DNA of 64,000 nucleotides, from the NCBI RefSeq assembly GCF_900182935.1, contig NZ_FXUE01000002.1, positions 744,001-808,000 on the forward strand, written 5' to 3'. The stretch's first letter is position 1. Each line of letters starts with the position of its first letter. The translations under genes and the position numbers were made by a program. The notes under the pieces are model-generated. The model ran no database searches and was not told the DNA's origin. It saw only the letters and a list, made by a program, of their open reading frames with translations. The stretch comes from Fibrobacter sp. UWB10 (lineage in GTDB: Bacteria; Fibrobacterota; Fibrobacteria; Fibrobacterales; Fibrobacteraceae). This document shows positions 49,673-57,733 of this stretch, piece after piece.

Positions 49673-50504
49673 GGTGTTCCTCCTTGGGCAATGTGTTGGT
49701 CAAGGGGAACAACTGAATGTTGAGCCTGTAAACGCGTTCTTCGCCAGAATCTTCCATCACGATCGAGCTGATACGACGGCGGAATTCGGCGATTTCTTTA
49801 GTGATTTTCTCGAAAGCATTATCGGAAATGCCAATTGTAAGGCCCGAAATGTCTCGTTCATTAATAGGAACTTGGTCAAGGCTTTGAACGCCGAGCTCGC
49901 CCATCTGGCGGTGCATTTCACGAATGGCGAGCGAGGCGACATCGAGACTGCCCGTAGTCACGGAACGGCTGCTCTGGCTGTAACGGCCCTGCTCGTCTTT
50001 TTCGAGGAATCCGTTCTTTTCCAGAAGCTTCAAGGAATTCTTGACATTTGCAGCATCGCTATCAAAGACGAGCTCCCCCGCCATTTGGGCGGGTGTCGCG
50101 CCATTCAGGCGCGGGGCCATTTCGCGGAGAACCGGATTCAGCCAGCTGCCATAATAGTCGTACTGGTCTTCGCCCACAAGCGCAAATGCGTTTTCGTTGG
50201 CAATTTTGCGCAGTTCAGCAAAAATCTTTTTCTTTGTAGCAGAAGATTTTTCCTGATTGAAGGCCACTAATTGCCTAAAGTACTGCAAGTCAACACCGAC
50301 AAGGCCCATGGCAGAAGCGACGCGTTCGACACCCGCTTCGCTCAAGTTAGCCTTGCTGTCGCAAACAAGCTTCAAAAACACCGGCGAGGAATACCCGGCA
50401 GCCTTCGCGAAATCACGCCACGTAAAACCGTTGCGCTCCTTGCGCTCGGCATAGTAGTCGCGAATATAGACGCGATAGCTGGTGTATTCCATTACGGGTT
50501 TCAT
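49665..50504 (-). CDS. TIGR02147 family regulator-like protein (module 2)
   Basis: A 279-residue paralogue of the protein at 30892-31725. Signature MEYTSYRVYIRDYYAERKER, HTH-like FTWRDFAKAAGYSSPVFLKLVCDSKANLSEAGVERVASAMGL, wHTH-like VKNSLKLLEKNGFLEKDEQGRYSQ, and C-terminal VYRLNIQLFPLT. Identity to the paralogue is moderate and runs over the full length. The last codons (KEEHHA-stop) encode the SD and ATG of the next gene, exactly as in module 1. The start at 50504 was chosen because TATATT ends 7 nt upstream, although an ATG 17 codons earlier exists beyond the promoter. Inferred role: transcriptional regulator, perhaps of its own operon. Confidence 0.85.
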   Translation of the reverse strand: MKPVMEYTSYRVYIRDYYAERKERNGFTWRDFAKAAGYSSPVFLKLVCDSKANLSEAGVERVASAMGLVGVDLQYFRQLVAFNQEKSSATKKKIFAELRKIANENAFALVGEDQYDYYGSWLNPVLREMAPRLNGATPAQMAGELVFDSDAANVKNSLKLLEKNGFLEKDEQGRYSQSSRSVTTGSLDVASLAIREMHRQMGELGVQSLDQVPINERDISGLTIGISDNAFEKITKEIAEFRRRISSIVMEDSGEERVYRLNIQLFPLTNTLPKEEHHA

Positions 50505-50511
50505 GTTCTTG

Positions 50512-50733
50512 AATATATAATCTTTTCTTAACAAAGTCAATAACCTATGATACAAAAATTCAATTTTTTATTAAAAAATCGTGTAAATGGCGTTTTTTAC
50601 CCAATTTTCAACGATAAATTATGATACAAGCATGCAAAAAAGATTGATACAAGTCAACGAAATTGCGTTTTTTCGCCGAATTTCCAAAAAAAATGCCCCC
50701 GGACATCATCCGAGGGCAAAATCTTGTATCATA
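50512..50733 (-). promoter_or_regulatory. promoter and TGTATCATA boxes of TIGR02147 module 2
   Basis: On the minus strand TTGACT (50540-50535), 17 nt, TATATT (50517-50512), 7 nt, ATG. The box TGTATCATA occurs at 50554-50546 (just upstream of the -35), at 50628-50620, and inverted at 50725-50733, with a variant TGTATCAAT at 50651-50643. The layout equals module 1. Confidence 0.7.
50684..50718 (-). terminator. terminator of the tandem GGDEF operon
   Basis: On the minus strand TGCCCTCGG (50718-50710) pairs with CCGGGGGCA (50702-50694; one mismatch), followed by TTTTTTTT. It lies between the GGDEF operon and module 2, both on this strand. Confidence 0.8.
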
Positions 50734-50743
50734 GATGAATGTC

Positions 50744-50840
50744 TATGTGAGCAACAAAGCCCCAATTATTAAACTGGGGCGGTTGCGAGAGCGAGCGCTC
50801 TGGGTACGTACTTAGTATGATTGGGCGCGAGCGGTCTTGT
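50744..50840. repeat. about 100-bp intergenic repeat, copy 2
   Basis: TATGTGAGCAACAAAG, a CCCCA/TGGGG hairpin (50760-50779), GCGGTTGCGAGAGCGAGCG, and GAGCGGTCTTGT at 50829-50840. Block order matches copy 1 at 35969-36071. Confidence 0.75.
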
Positions 50841-50843
50841 GTT

Positions 50844-52250
50844 TTAACCACGGCTGTGGGCGTAGTTAGCCTTCTTGTCTTCGTACATGAGGGCATCGGC
50901 TTCGCGCATCGCCTTACGGATGTCTCCCGCGTTTTCGTCGTGGTAGAACCCGATAGCGAAACTCACGTTGCCTTTGACCTTGGATTTTTCGCGGAGCGTT
51001 TCGACTCTAGCTTCAAGGCTATCCTTGGCAACGTCGATGGCCACGACGACAAATTCGTCGCCGCCGGCGCGGTAAATCTCGCAATCAGTGAAGGTCTGCT
51101 TCAGAATTTCTGCGGCGTTCTTCAAGAGGGCGTCGCCGGCATTGTGGCCTTCGTTGTCGTTAATGGGCTTAAGCCCGTTCAAGTCGGCGAAGACCACGGA
51201 AATCGTCCTGTAGTTGACTTCGCGGCTTACAAACTGAAGAACTCTGTTGTTCATGGCATTGCGGTTATTCACGCCAGTCAGGAGATCTTCATTGCTCAAG
51301 AACCTAAGGCGCTGCACCAGCTTGTAGCTGGCCACTTCAGAGGCAATAAAGAAGGTCACCAGTTCAAGGGTTTCCTTAATGCGCAGGACTCTGGAGGTAT
51401 CAAAGTTTGTCGCCCAAATGAATCCGACAAATTCGTTGTTGTGCGTCAACGGCAGCAGAACCAGGCTTTCAACACCGGCTTCCATCATGGTTTTATGCCA
51501 GACTGGATTTCTCTGACGAATAATTTCCATGTCTGCTTCGTTCTGGATAATCAAACAGTTGCTCCCTTTAAGCGTTTCTATCCAGGATTCCGCGATATAG
51601 ATATATTCGTTGTTGAATACCCTATCAAGATCCAGCGGAGGCATTCCTTGCCTTCGGGCACAGCTCAAAATGGAGCAAGTTCTCTCCTTGAAGTCGGTCA
51701 AAAGAACGCTGCAGGTGCTCGCTTTGCAAATAATGCGAACGTCTTCAATCACCTCGTCCATGGTTTTCTTGAAATCCTTTGAACCGCGCAGCTTGATGCA
51801 TGCCTTGAGCACGTTTTGCGAAATTTCAGAAGAAAGCCTTGTGGAAGTGTCAAGGTCTTCTTCGGGCTGGATTTCAAGCGTAAAGACGCAATAGCCTTTT
51901 TCGTCGTCTTCGACATCGACGGGCATCAAGAACTGATTAATGCAAAAATTAAAGCGTTCCGGGCGAATGTAAGCGTGAACCGGTTTATGCAGAATGGCGC
52001 TCTGGTAAACGAACTTCTCGAAGTTCAGTTCCTTTTCCATGTACCGTTCATAATTGGAGCCAGGGACAAAAGTTTCAGTGAATACAGAATTGCCGTCCTC
52101 GTCTTTTCTTTCCATGGACTTGATATAGATCTGGTTACCCGCTTCGATGCGGATAGTCCCGATGCCCCCATCTGCGTTTTTTTCAACAGAAAGGATGCTT
52201 GACATCGTCGGAAATGATTCAACGAAATTTTGCAATTCTTCTTTTTTCAT
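50844..52250 (-). CDS. GAF-GGDEF diguanylate cyclase (tandem copy B)
   Basis: A 468-residue soluble protein. An N-terminal region of unknown family (about 1-125) is followed by a GAF-like domain (about 140-300: TMDEVIEDVRIICKASTCSVLLTDFKERTC..., LVLLPLTHNNEFVGFIWATNFD) and a GGDEF domain (DLLTGVNNRNAMNNR, VVFADLNGLKPINDNEGHNAGDALL, YRAGGDEFVVVAI). The active site is intact, so c-di-GMP synthesis is predicted. The RxxD inhibitory site normally five residues before GGDEF is absent. It overlaps the upstream paralogue by 4 nt (ATGA at 52247-52250); the SD GAGGAG lies in the upstream gene's last codons. Confidence 0.9.
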   Translation of the reverse strand: MKKEELQNFVESFPTMSSILSVEKNADGGIGTIRIEAGNQIYIKSMERKDEDGNSVFTETFVPGSNYERYMEKELNFEKFVYQSAILHKPVHAYIRPERFNFCINQFLMPVDVEDDEKGYCVFTLEIQPEEDLDTSTRLSSEISQNVLKACIKLRGSKDFKKTMDEVIEDVRIICKASTCSVLLTDFKERTCSILSCARRQGMPPLDLDRVFNNEYIYIAESWIETLKGSNCLIIQNEADMEIIRQRNPVWHKTMMEAGVESLVLLPLTHNNEFVGFIWATNFDTSRVLRIKETLELVTFFIASEVASYKLVQRLRFLSNEDLLTGVNNRNAMNNRVLQFVSREVNYRTISVVFADLNGLKPINDNEGHNAGDALLKNAAEILKQTFTDCEIYRAGGDEFVVVAIDVAKDSLEARVETLREKSKVKGNVSFAIGFYHDENAGDIRKAMREADALMYEDKKANYAHSRG

Positions 52251-53662
52251 TTTCTCCTCGATTCTGGGAATCGATCGTAGTATTGCTTTTTGTCTTCGTA
52301 CATTAGGGCGTCGGCTTCGCGCATTGCAGCACGAATGTCTCCCCCCTTGTCGTCGTAGTAAAAGCCTATTGCGAAACTAACATTTTCTGGCTTCGAAGAA
52401 TCCTGACGGATCTTTTCAACAATCTTTTCAAGCTCATTTTTGGGCTTGTCCAGGGCAACGATGACAAATTCATCGCCTCCGGCACGATAAATTTCGCAAC
52501 CTTCAAACGACAATTTGAGAATCAAGGCCGCTTCTTTAAGCAGGCAGTCTCCAGCATTATGGCCTTCGTTGTCGTTTATCGGCTTGAGCCCGTTCAAATC
52601 GGCAAAGACAATACCGATTGATTGGGGTGCCCGTTCGCGGCCGGATACCATACGAAGGACCCTGTTGTTCATTGCGTTACGGTTCAAGACGCCTGTCAGC
52701 AAGTCTGTCGAACTCAACATTTCAAGACGTTGTAGAAGTTGATAGTTGGCAATTTCTGAAGCAATGAAGAATGTCGTAAGTTCAAGGGTTTCTTTAATAT
52801 GATCGGTATCTTTGGTGTCAAAGTTGGTTGCCCAAATAAACCCGACCGTTTCGCCATTGTACTGAAGCGGGAACAGAACAATGCTATTCACTTCAGCACT
52901 CTTCAGAGACCTGTACCAGTTAGGGTTGCGCAGTTTGACTTCGTTCATGTCTTCGTCGTTACGAATAACTAGACAATTGCTACCATCAATGGTTTCTAGC
53001 CACGATTTTGCGTAATTAATGAACGAATCATCCAAATAATTCTTGAGAGAACGCTGCGAGCCCCCTTCCGCAATGTCTTCGCTTAGAAGCCTGCAAGTCT
53101 TTTCCTTGAAATCTGTTAGCATGACACAGCAATAGCTAGCTTCGCATGTAACGCGAATGTCATGGATGATTTCATCCATCGTTTTCAAGAAATTCGTAGA
53201 ACCGCGAAGCTTGATACAGGTCTGCAAGACTTGCGAAGTTGCCTTGGCCGACAAATTGGTCATCTGCTCGGTATTTGCTTCGCTCGACAGTTCTTGAGTG
53301 TAGGTGCAGTAATACTTGTCTGGATCGTCGATATTCAGTGGCAGGCTGAAAATATTGAACCAGATTGGAAAACGTTCCGGATGAATGTAGGCATGCATCG
53401 GCTTTTTTTCGACTGCGCTTGCAACGATAAAATGCTCAAAATTAAGGTCTCTCGGAAGATACTGGGTGTATTCAAGTCCCGGAGTAAAACCGTTTCCATC
53501 ATTCATGGTCGCTTGAGATTCGTCGCTTTTTTCAAAAGTGGAAAGGTAAGCCTTGTTCCCCACTTCGATACAGATTTTCCCGACTGATCCATCGGGATTT
53601 TTCTCGACCGACATGATACAGGTCATCGAGTCGAAATGATCGACATATTCCTGTAAATCCAT
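52247..53662 (-). CDS. GAF-GGDEF diguanylate cyclase (tandem copy A)
   Basis: A 471-residue paralogue of the next gene, similar throughout (for example CIMSVEKNPDGSVGKICIEVGN versus SILSVEKNADGGIGTIRIEAGN; DLLTGVLNRNAMNNRVL in both). Same layout: unknown N-terminal region, GAF-like domain, GGDEF with YRAGGDEFVIVAL, no RxxD inhibitory site. SD AAGGAG before ATG. This is a tandem duplication kept as a translationally coupled pair. The N-terminal regions have diverged more than the GGDEF parts, so the two may sense different signals or form heterodimers. Confidence 0.9.
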   Translation of the reverse strand: MDLQEYVDHFDSMTCIMSVEKNPDGSVGKICIEVGNKAYLSTFEKSDESQATMNDGNGFTPGLEYTQYLPRDLNFEHFIVASAVEKKPMHAYIHPERFPIWFNIFSLPLNIDDPDKYYCTYTQELSSEANTEQMTNLSAKATSQVLQTCIKLRGSTNFLKTMDEIIHDIRVTCEASYCCVMLTDFKEKTCRLLSEDIAEGGSQRSLKNYLDDSFINYAKSWLETIDGSNCLVIRNDEDMNEVKLRNPNWYRSLKSAEVNSIVLFPLQYNGETVGFIWATNFDTKDTDHIKETLELTTFFIASEIANYQLLQRLEMLSSTDLLTGVLNRNAMNNRVLRMVSGRERAPQSIGIVFADLNGLKPINDNEGHNAGDCLLKEAALILKLSFEGCEIYRAGGDEFVIVALDKPKNELEKIVEKIRQDSSKPENVSFAIGFYYDDKGGDIRAAMREADALMYEDKKQYYDRFPESRRK

Positions 53663-53717
53663 AGAATCTCCTTCTTAAGCATTCCAATAAGGACACTTAT
53701 AATTAGTAATTAATATA

Positions 53718-53746
53718 ATAGCACTTTTTTCGTGAAAAAGTGCTAT
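53718..53746. terminator. perfect inverted repeat between the GH5 and GGDEF genes
   Basis: ATAGCACTTTTT (53718-53729) and AAAAAGTGCTAT (53735-53746), 12-bp arms, 5-nt loop. It can terminate the GH5 gene on the minus strand, but it also sits at the promoter of the GGDEF pair and could be an operator. Confidence 0.6.
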
Positions 53747-53806
53747 CATGATAAATTTTTCAGATTTTTTTTAGTTCAAATTGGAATAATATAAGGCGTG
53801 AAACGC

Positions 53807-55429
53807 TTATTTGGACAGGTCCTTGACGACCATAATCCCGCTTCGCTCGATCTTCGGGTACTGGCGCATGCCTTCACCGCCATGACCTTTATCCAGCACC
53901 TCCAGAAGGTCGCCCTTGGTAGAATACAAATGCAGTTCCCAGGGGCCATTCGGAGCATTGAAATAGCCCGAATTCTTTTGTACGTTGCGCTGGAAGGTGC
54001 GGTTGAGGCGGTCTTCTACACTGCGGGCCTGCACAAGCGATATGTCGCTAAGTTCCCAAGAAATGGGGACTCCGCCCATGTCGTAAATCAGCAGGGCTTC
54101 CGCATCGGAATCTTCTTTCATGGTGAACTTCCAGCTAAAGCTCTGCCAGCTGGTGCTCAAGTCCAAAATACGACCGTTGGCATACGGCGTGTATTCTTCG
54201 GAATCTTTCTTGATGTTCACGTTCAAGGTTCGAGGCTTGTCGGCCTTGGCGCGCATACTGAAAATGTAGGTAACGCCTTCGCGCAGAGCAAGCTTTTGCT
54301 TGAACTGCAGGTTCCAGGATTCCTTGCCGGCCTTCTTGATGTCAAAGCGGACAACGCCGTCGTTGACCTTGACATCGCCCTTGCCGCCCCAGAAGTCTAC
54401 TTGCCAGTTGGCCAAGGGATCTTCGCCCGAGAATTCGCCATTCTGGATTAAGTTGGCATCAATAGCCTGAGAACCGGTGTCAAAATTCCTTTCTTGAATG
54501 AAAGTCGGAATAACGCTTGTATTCTGGATGCCGTTCGGATTGTCCACGCAGACATCTTTGCCCCAGCCCACCAAGGTATTAAAGGAGCTATGGACAGTCA
54601 TGTCCATTTCAGGGCTATCAAAGTTACCCGGGCCCCAGCTCCAGGCGAGCCAGCCGATATTCAAGCGTTCGGCTTCAGACAAAATAAACTTGTACGGAAT
54701 TTCCCTCACGTCGCCAGCTGCAACAGGCGCGAACTCGCCCACAATCAAGGGGAGATTCTTTTCGACCGACGCTTCAAGTACGCCGCGAATGCGGTCCTGG
54801 ACAGTTGCGTAGCCAGTTGCCTTGGGGTCGTGGCGTTCCGTGGGCCACCACATGTGCAATGAGAACAACAGATTGTGTTCCGGGTCGGCCTGCAAAAGCT
54901 TGGGACCCACCTTCAGCAAGTTCTTTTCGCTTTGGCCCCACTGGTCAGCGTCAATCATCAAGGGAATGCGGATGTTTGCCGCACGCATTCTTGTGACAAT
55001 GGAATTGTACACGGTAAAGAATTCGTCTGCAGACTTTGCTTCGGCGCCCGGTTCGTTACCGATGTTCAGAATCAGATACTGCTGGTGATTCGAAATCATC
55101 TGCACCGTTTCTTCGCGAAGCCAGAAATCAACGGCATCGCTCAAACGTTCCCAGTTGCCGGTTGTGTCGTGAATTTCGGGAATGGGAATCATTCCGTTGC
55201 TAATGCACTGTGCAATGATATTGTCGAGGTCACTGACTCGGCCGCGAGTGTTCCAAACGATTCTAACGCAGTTTGCGCCCGTTTTTGCAATTTCAGGAAT
55301 AGTTTTTCCTTCGCGGTCGGTCCAAATAAACATGTGGTTAACGCCACGAAGCACAACCTTTTCGTTGTCTTTGCTATATAAAAAGCGATCTTGTACAAAA
55401 AAGCCCGGTTTTGCCGAAACCATATTCAT
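53807..55429 (-). CDS. GH5 glycoside hydrolase (mannanase-like) with CBM4/9-like module, no signal peptide
   Basis: A 540-residue glycanase. GH5 motifs: VVLRGVNHMFIW, TGANCVRIVWNTRG, IPIPEIHDTTG, LILNIGNEPGA (acid/base Glu), LHMWWPTE, LIVGEFAPVAAG (nucleophile Glu), WLAWSWGPGN; the loop pattern is close to bacterial beta-mannanases (GH5_8-like). A CBM4/9-like sandwich follows (about residues 320-460: LIQNGEFSGEDPLANWQVDFWGGKGDV...WSFTWKF-type strand), then a C-terminal domain. With the start at 55429 or 55423 (SD GGAG about 9-11 nt upstream), the N-terminus MNMVSAKPGFFVQDRF has no signal peptide, unusual for a polysaccharide-degrading enzyme. A cytoplasmic role on imported oligosaccharides or non-Sec export is possible. 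Confidence 0.82.
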   Translation of the reverse strand: MNMVSAKPGFFVQDRFLYSKDNEKVVLRGVNHMFIWTDREGKTIPEIAKTGANCVRIVWNTRGRVSDLDNIIAQCISNGMIPIPEIHDTTGNWERLSDAVDFWLREETVQMISNHQQYLILNIGNEPGAEAKSADEFFTVYNSIVTRMRAANIRIPLMIDADQWGQSEKNLLKVGPKLLQADPEHNLLFSLHMWWPTERHDPKATGYATVQDRIRGVLEASVEKNLPLIVGEFAPVAAGDVREIPYKFILSEAERLNIGWLAWSWGPGNFDSPEMDMTVHSSFNTLVGWGKDVCVDNPNGIQNTSVIPTFIQERNFDTGSQAIDANLIQNGEFSGEDPLANWQVDFWGGKGDVKVNDGVVRFDIKKAGKESWNLQFKQKLALREGVTYIFSMRAKADKPRTLNVNIKKDSEEYTPYANGRILDLSTSWQSFSWKFTMKEDSDAEALLIYDMGGVPISWELSDISLVQARSVEDRLNRTFQRNVQKNSGYFNAPNGPWELHLYSTKGDLLEVLDKGHGGEGMRQYPKIERSGIMVVKDLSK

Positions 55430-55528
55430 AACAACAAATTCTCCATTATTTCCAAAAGAAAAATACAATTATTTGCCGAAACAGGGGCCTTTTTTTTGAA
55501 AATCTGCAAAAAATTGGTTGGAAGAACG

Positions 55529-56287
55529 TCAACACGGGGCAATTTGTCTTTCTGGCAGGTGTTTCCAATAGCGAACCGGCAGGCAACGCCGCATAAGTTT
55601 AGGGTTTTCACGCTCCTTGATGGCGATAGACTTGTAGTAATCCTGCCACAGCCGCACGAATTCATCGGGGCTTGAGACCGAGGCGCTCACCTGTTTCAGG
55701 TTTGGAATCGTAATTTCGACTGGACTATGACCGTCATAATACACGCCATAACCGCGCTTGGAATCGTATATCGCCCACTTTTCATTCGCAAAACGCCCAC
55801 GGAAATGCCCAATCATCATCTCCAGAATATCGTACTTGGGCTCGATTTCGGCAAAATACGTGCCGTCGGCGGTTTTGCTGAAGCGGACCATGCCAAGCAT
55901 GCCGCCCTCTTCGTGCCGAACAGCGCGTGCAATCAAGAACAGCGGGAGCATTTCGTCGGAAGTCGGATTCTTGGCGTAATGCGGGTCGTTGCCTTCGAAG
56001 ACCTTGCGGAGGTAGGCAAGAATCTTCATTTCGACGCCGTCTTCTTCGGAGCGGAACGCCACATGCAAAAGCTCAAGAATCTCGTTGCTCGCCTGATTGA
56101 TGATGGCGCGCTTGAGCCTTTGGGCGGATTCTTCGGAGGTCTCGACGCGGAAAGGCTGCATGAACAGGTTGCAAGGGGCCTCGCTACGGTCGGGGTGAAT
56201 CTCCCCCACATCCAGGTGCTGGCGGTAAATCTCGAAGACTACGCTTAGGAATCCGTCAAATGTTGAATCGTATGAAATGGAAAGCAT
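55529..56287 (-). CDS. DUF4130/TIGR03915 DNA-metabolism protein
   Basis: A 252-residue protein of the 'probable DNA metabolism protein' family (TIGR03915), typically encoded next to the radical SAM protein TIGR03916; in some genomes the partner is fused to uracil-DNA glycosylase. Visible: SISYDSTFDGFLSVVFEIY at the start, LLHVAFRSEEDGVEMKILAYLRKVF, ARAVRHEEGGMLGMVRFSKTADGTYFAEIEPKYDIL, HFRGRFANEKWAIYDSKRGYGVYYDG, and LWQDYYKSIAIKERENPKLMRRCLPVRYWKHLPE. Function is not established; a DNA repair or modification role is inferred from the partner. It is separated from the radical SAM gene by a hairpin repeat (56298-56385). Confidence 0.85.
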   Translation of the reverse strand: MLSISYDSTFDGFLSVVFEIYRQHLDVGEIHPDRSEAPCNLFMQPFRVETSEESAQRLKRAIINQASNEILELLHVAFRSEEDGVEMKILAYLRKVFEGNDPHYAKNPTSDEMLPLFLIARAVRHEEGGMLGMVRFSKTADGTYFAEIEPKYDILEMMIGHFRGRFANEKWAIYDSKRGYGVYYDGHSPVEITIPNLKQVSASVSSPDEFVRLWQDYYKSIAIKERENPKLMRRCLPVRYWKHLPERQIAPC

Positions 56288-56297
56288 GGGGTAAGGA

Positions 56298-56385
56298 TGT
56301 GAGATGAGTGATGTGGGATGAGAGATGTGATGTGTGTAGTGTGAGATTATTCATTACTCATTTCACATTACACATTTAACATTAT
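56298..56385. repeat. CACATT/AATGTG intergenic hairpin element, copy 2
   Basis: Many GATG/GTG units lead into TGTGTAGTGTGAGAT, which pairs with ATTTCACATTACACA. It shares GTGAGATTATT and the TTTCACATT arms with copy 1 at 24841-24895. It lies inside the gap of a two-gene unit. Confidence 0.6.
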
Positions 56386-56391
56386 ATGCAA

Positions 56392-57648
56392 TTAACCGGC
56401 GGCGGGGAGTGCGAGGGGTTGGTTGGCGAATAGGTCTAGCTGCAGGGATTTGGGCTTGGGGAGCAGTAAGGGGCGCACCATTTCAGGATAAAGCCTGCGC
56501 AAGCTGGCGGGCGTATCGGGGTGGTAAATAAAGTACTGCGCACGCTTGAGGACAACGCCCATCTTTTTCAATTGCTCCAGACGGATTTTAGAGAATCGAC
56601 GGCCCGAGACAATCAATTGCGCAGACTTGACGCCGATTCCTGGCACACGCAAGAGCATTTCGTAGTCGGCTGTTTGAATATCAATCGGGAAAAATTCCGG
56701 ATGCCTGAGCGCCCAAGCGGCTTTCGGGTCTAGTTCCAAGTCTAAATTCGGGTGCGCTTGGTCGACTACTTCGTCGTAGCCGAACTTGTAGAATCGCATG
56801 AGCCAGTCTGCTTGGTAAAGCCTGTGCTCGCGTACCAGAGGGGGCTTGGTCGTAAGCGCCGGAAGGCGTTTGTCGGCATTGAGCGGTACATAGCCCGAAA
56901 AGTACACGCGCTTCATTTGCTGTTGCTTGTAGAATCCGTTAGAAAGCGTGAGAATCTGTAAGTCAGTCTCCCCTGCTGCCCCCACAATCATTTGCGTGCT
57001 TTGGCCTGCAGGTAAAAACTTGGGCGAATAGCGGGAGCGCTCACCGTGATATTCCAGCTTGCGTTCGGCCAGAAAGTTCATGGGTGCAAGAATCGAGGCG
57101 TGATTCTTTTCGGGGGCTAGGTATTGTAACGCTCTGTCGGTCGGGATTTCGATATTCACGCTGCTGCGGTCGGCATAAAGCCCCGCTTGAAACAGAAGCT
57201 CGCGGCTAGCCCCAGGAATCGCCTTGAGGTGAATGTAGCCGCCAAATTTGTGCACTGTACGCAATTCCTTGGCAACCTGAATCAGCATTTCCATGGTGCG
57301 GTCAGGACTGCCCACGACCGCTGAACTTAAGAAAAGCCCCTCGATGTAGTTGCGACGGTAAAACTCAAGAGTCAAGTTGATGAGTTCTTTAGGCGTAAAT
57401 GTGGCGCGGGGAATGTCGTTGCTGCGGCGATTGATGCAGTAGGCGCAATCGTACTTGCAGGCATTGCTCAAGAGCACCTTCAAAAGCGAAATGCAGCGCC
57501 CGTCAGAGGACCAAGTGTGGCAAATGCCGGCGCTACAGGCGCTCCCTAACCCGCCCTTAGGCGCTTGTCTGCCAGAACCGCTAGAAGAACACGAAACATC
57601 GTATTTGGCTGCGGCCGAAAGAATGTTCAGTTTTTCGCGAACGTCCAT
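56392..57648 (-). CDS. radical SAM protein linked to DNA modification/repair (TIGR03916)
   Basis: A 418-residue radical SAM enzyme. The start (MDVREKLNILSAAAKYDVSCSSSGSGR) and the SAM cluster motif CKYDCAYC (in LLSNACKYDCAYCINRRSND) match the family 'putative DNA modification/repair radical SAM protein'. The C-terminal part has a helix-hairpin-helix (LLRVPGIGVKSAQLIVSGRRF), supporting DNA contact. The ATG at 57648 was chosen because homologues begin at this point; an ATG 8 codons upstream exists. It forms a pair with the TIGR03915 gene downstream. Reaction unknown. Confidence 0.88.
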   Translation of the reverse strand: MDVREKLNILSAAAKYDVSCSSSGSGRQAPKGGLGSACSAGICHTWSSDGRCISLLKVLLSNACKYDCAYCINRRSNDIPRATFTPKELINLTLEFYRRNYIEGLFLSSAVVGSPDRTMEMLIQVAKELRTVHKFGGYIHLKAIPGASRELLFQAGLYADRSSVNIEIPTDRALQYLAPEKNHASILAPMNFLAERKLEYHGERSRYSPKFLPAGQSTQMIVGAAGETDLQILTLSNGFYKQQQMKRVYFSGYVPLNADKRLPALTTKPPLVREHRLYQADWLMRFYKFGYDEVVDQAHPNLDLELDPKAAWALRHPEFFPIDIQTADYEMLLRVPGIGVKSAQLIVSGRRFSKIRLEQLKKMGVVLKRAQYFIYHPDTPASLRRLYPEMVRPLLLPKPKSLQLDLFANQPLALPAAG

Positions 57649-57733
57649 AAATGCCTTTTTGTTTAGCTGCACCTTTGTTCACTACTAAATATAAGTACAA
57701 CTGCACAAAAAAGCAAGATGTCGGTAAATTATT

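Noticed and set aside
53674-53682. ATGCTTAAG upstream of the first GGDEF gene, resembling the TIGR02147 coupling cassette
   Set aside because: No TIGR02147 frame ends there, and the GGDEF start has its own SD and ATG further on. A chance 9-mer.
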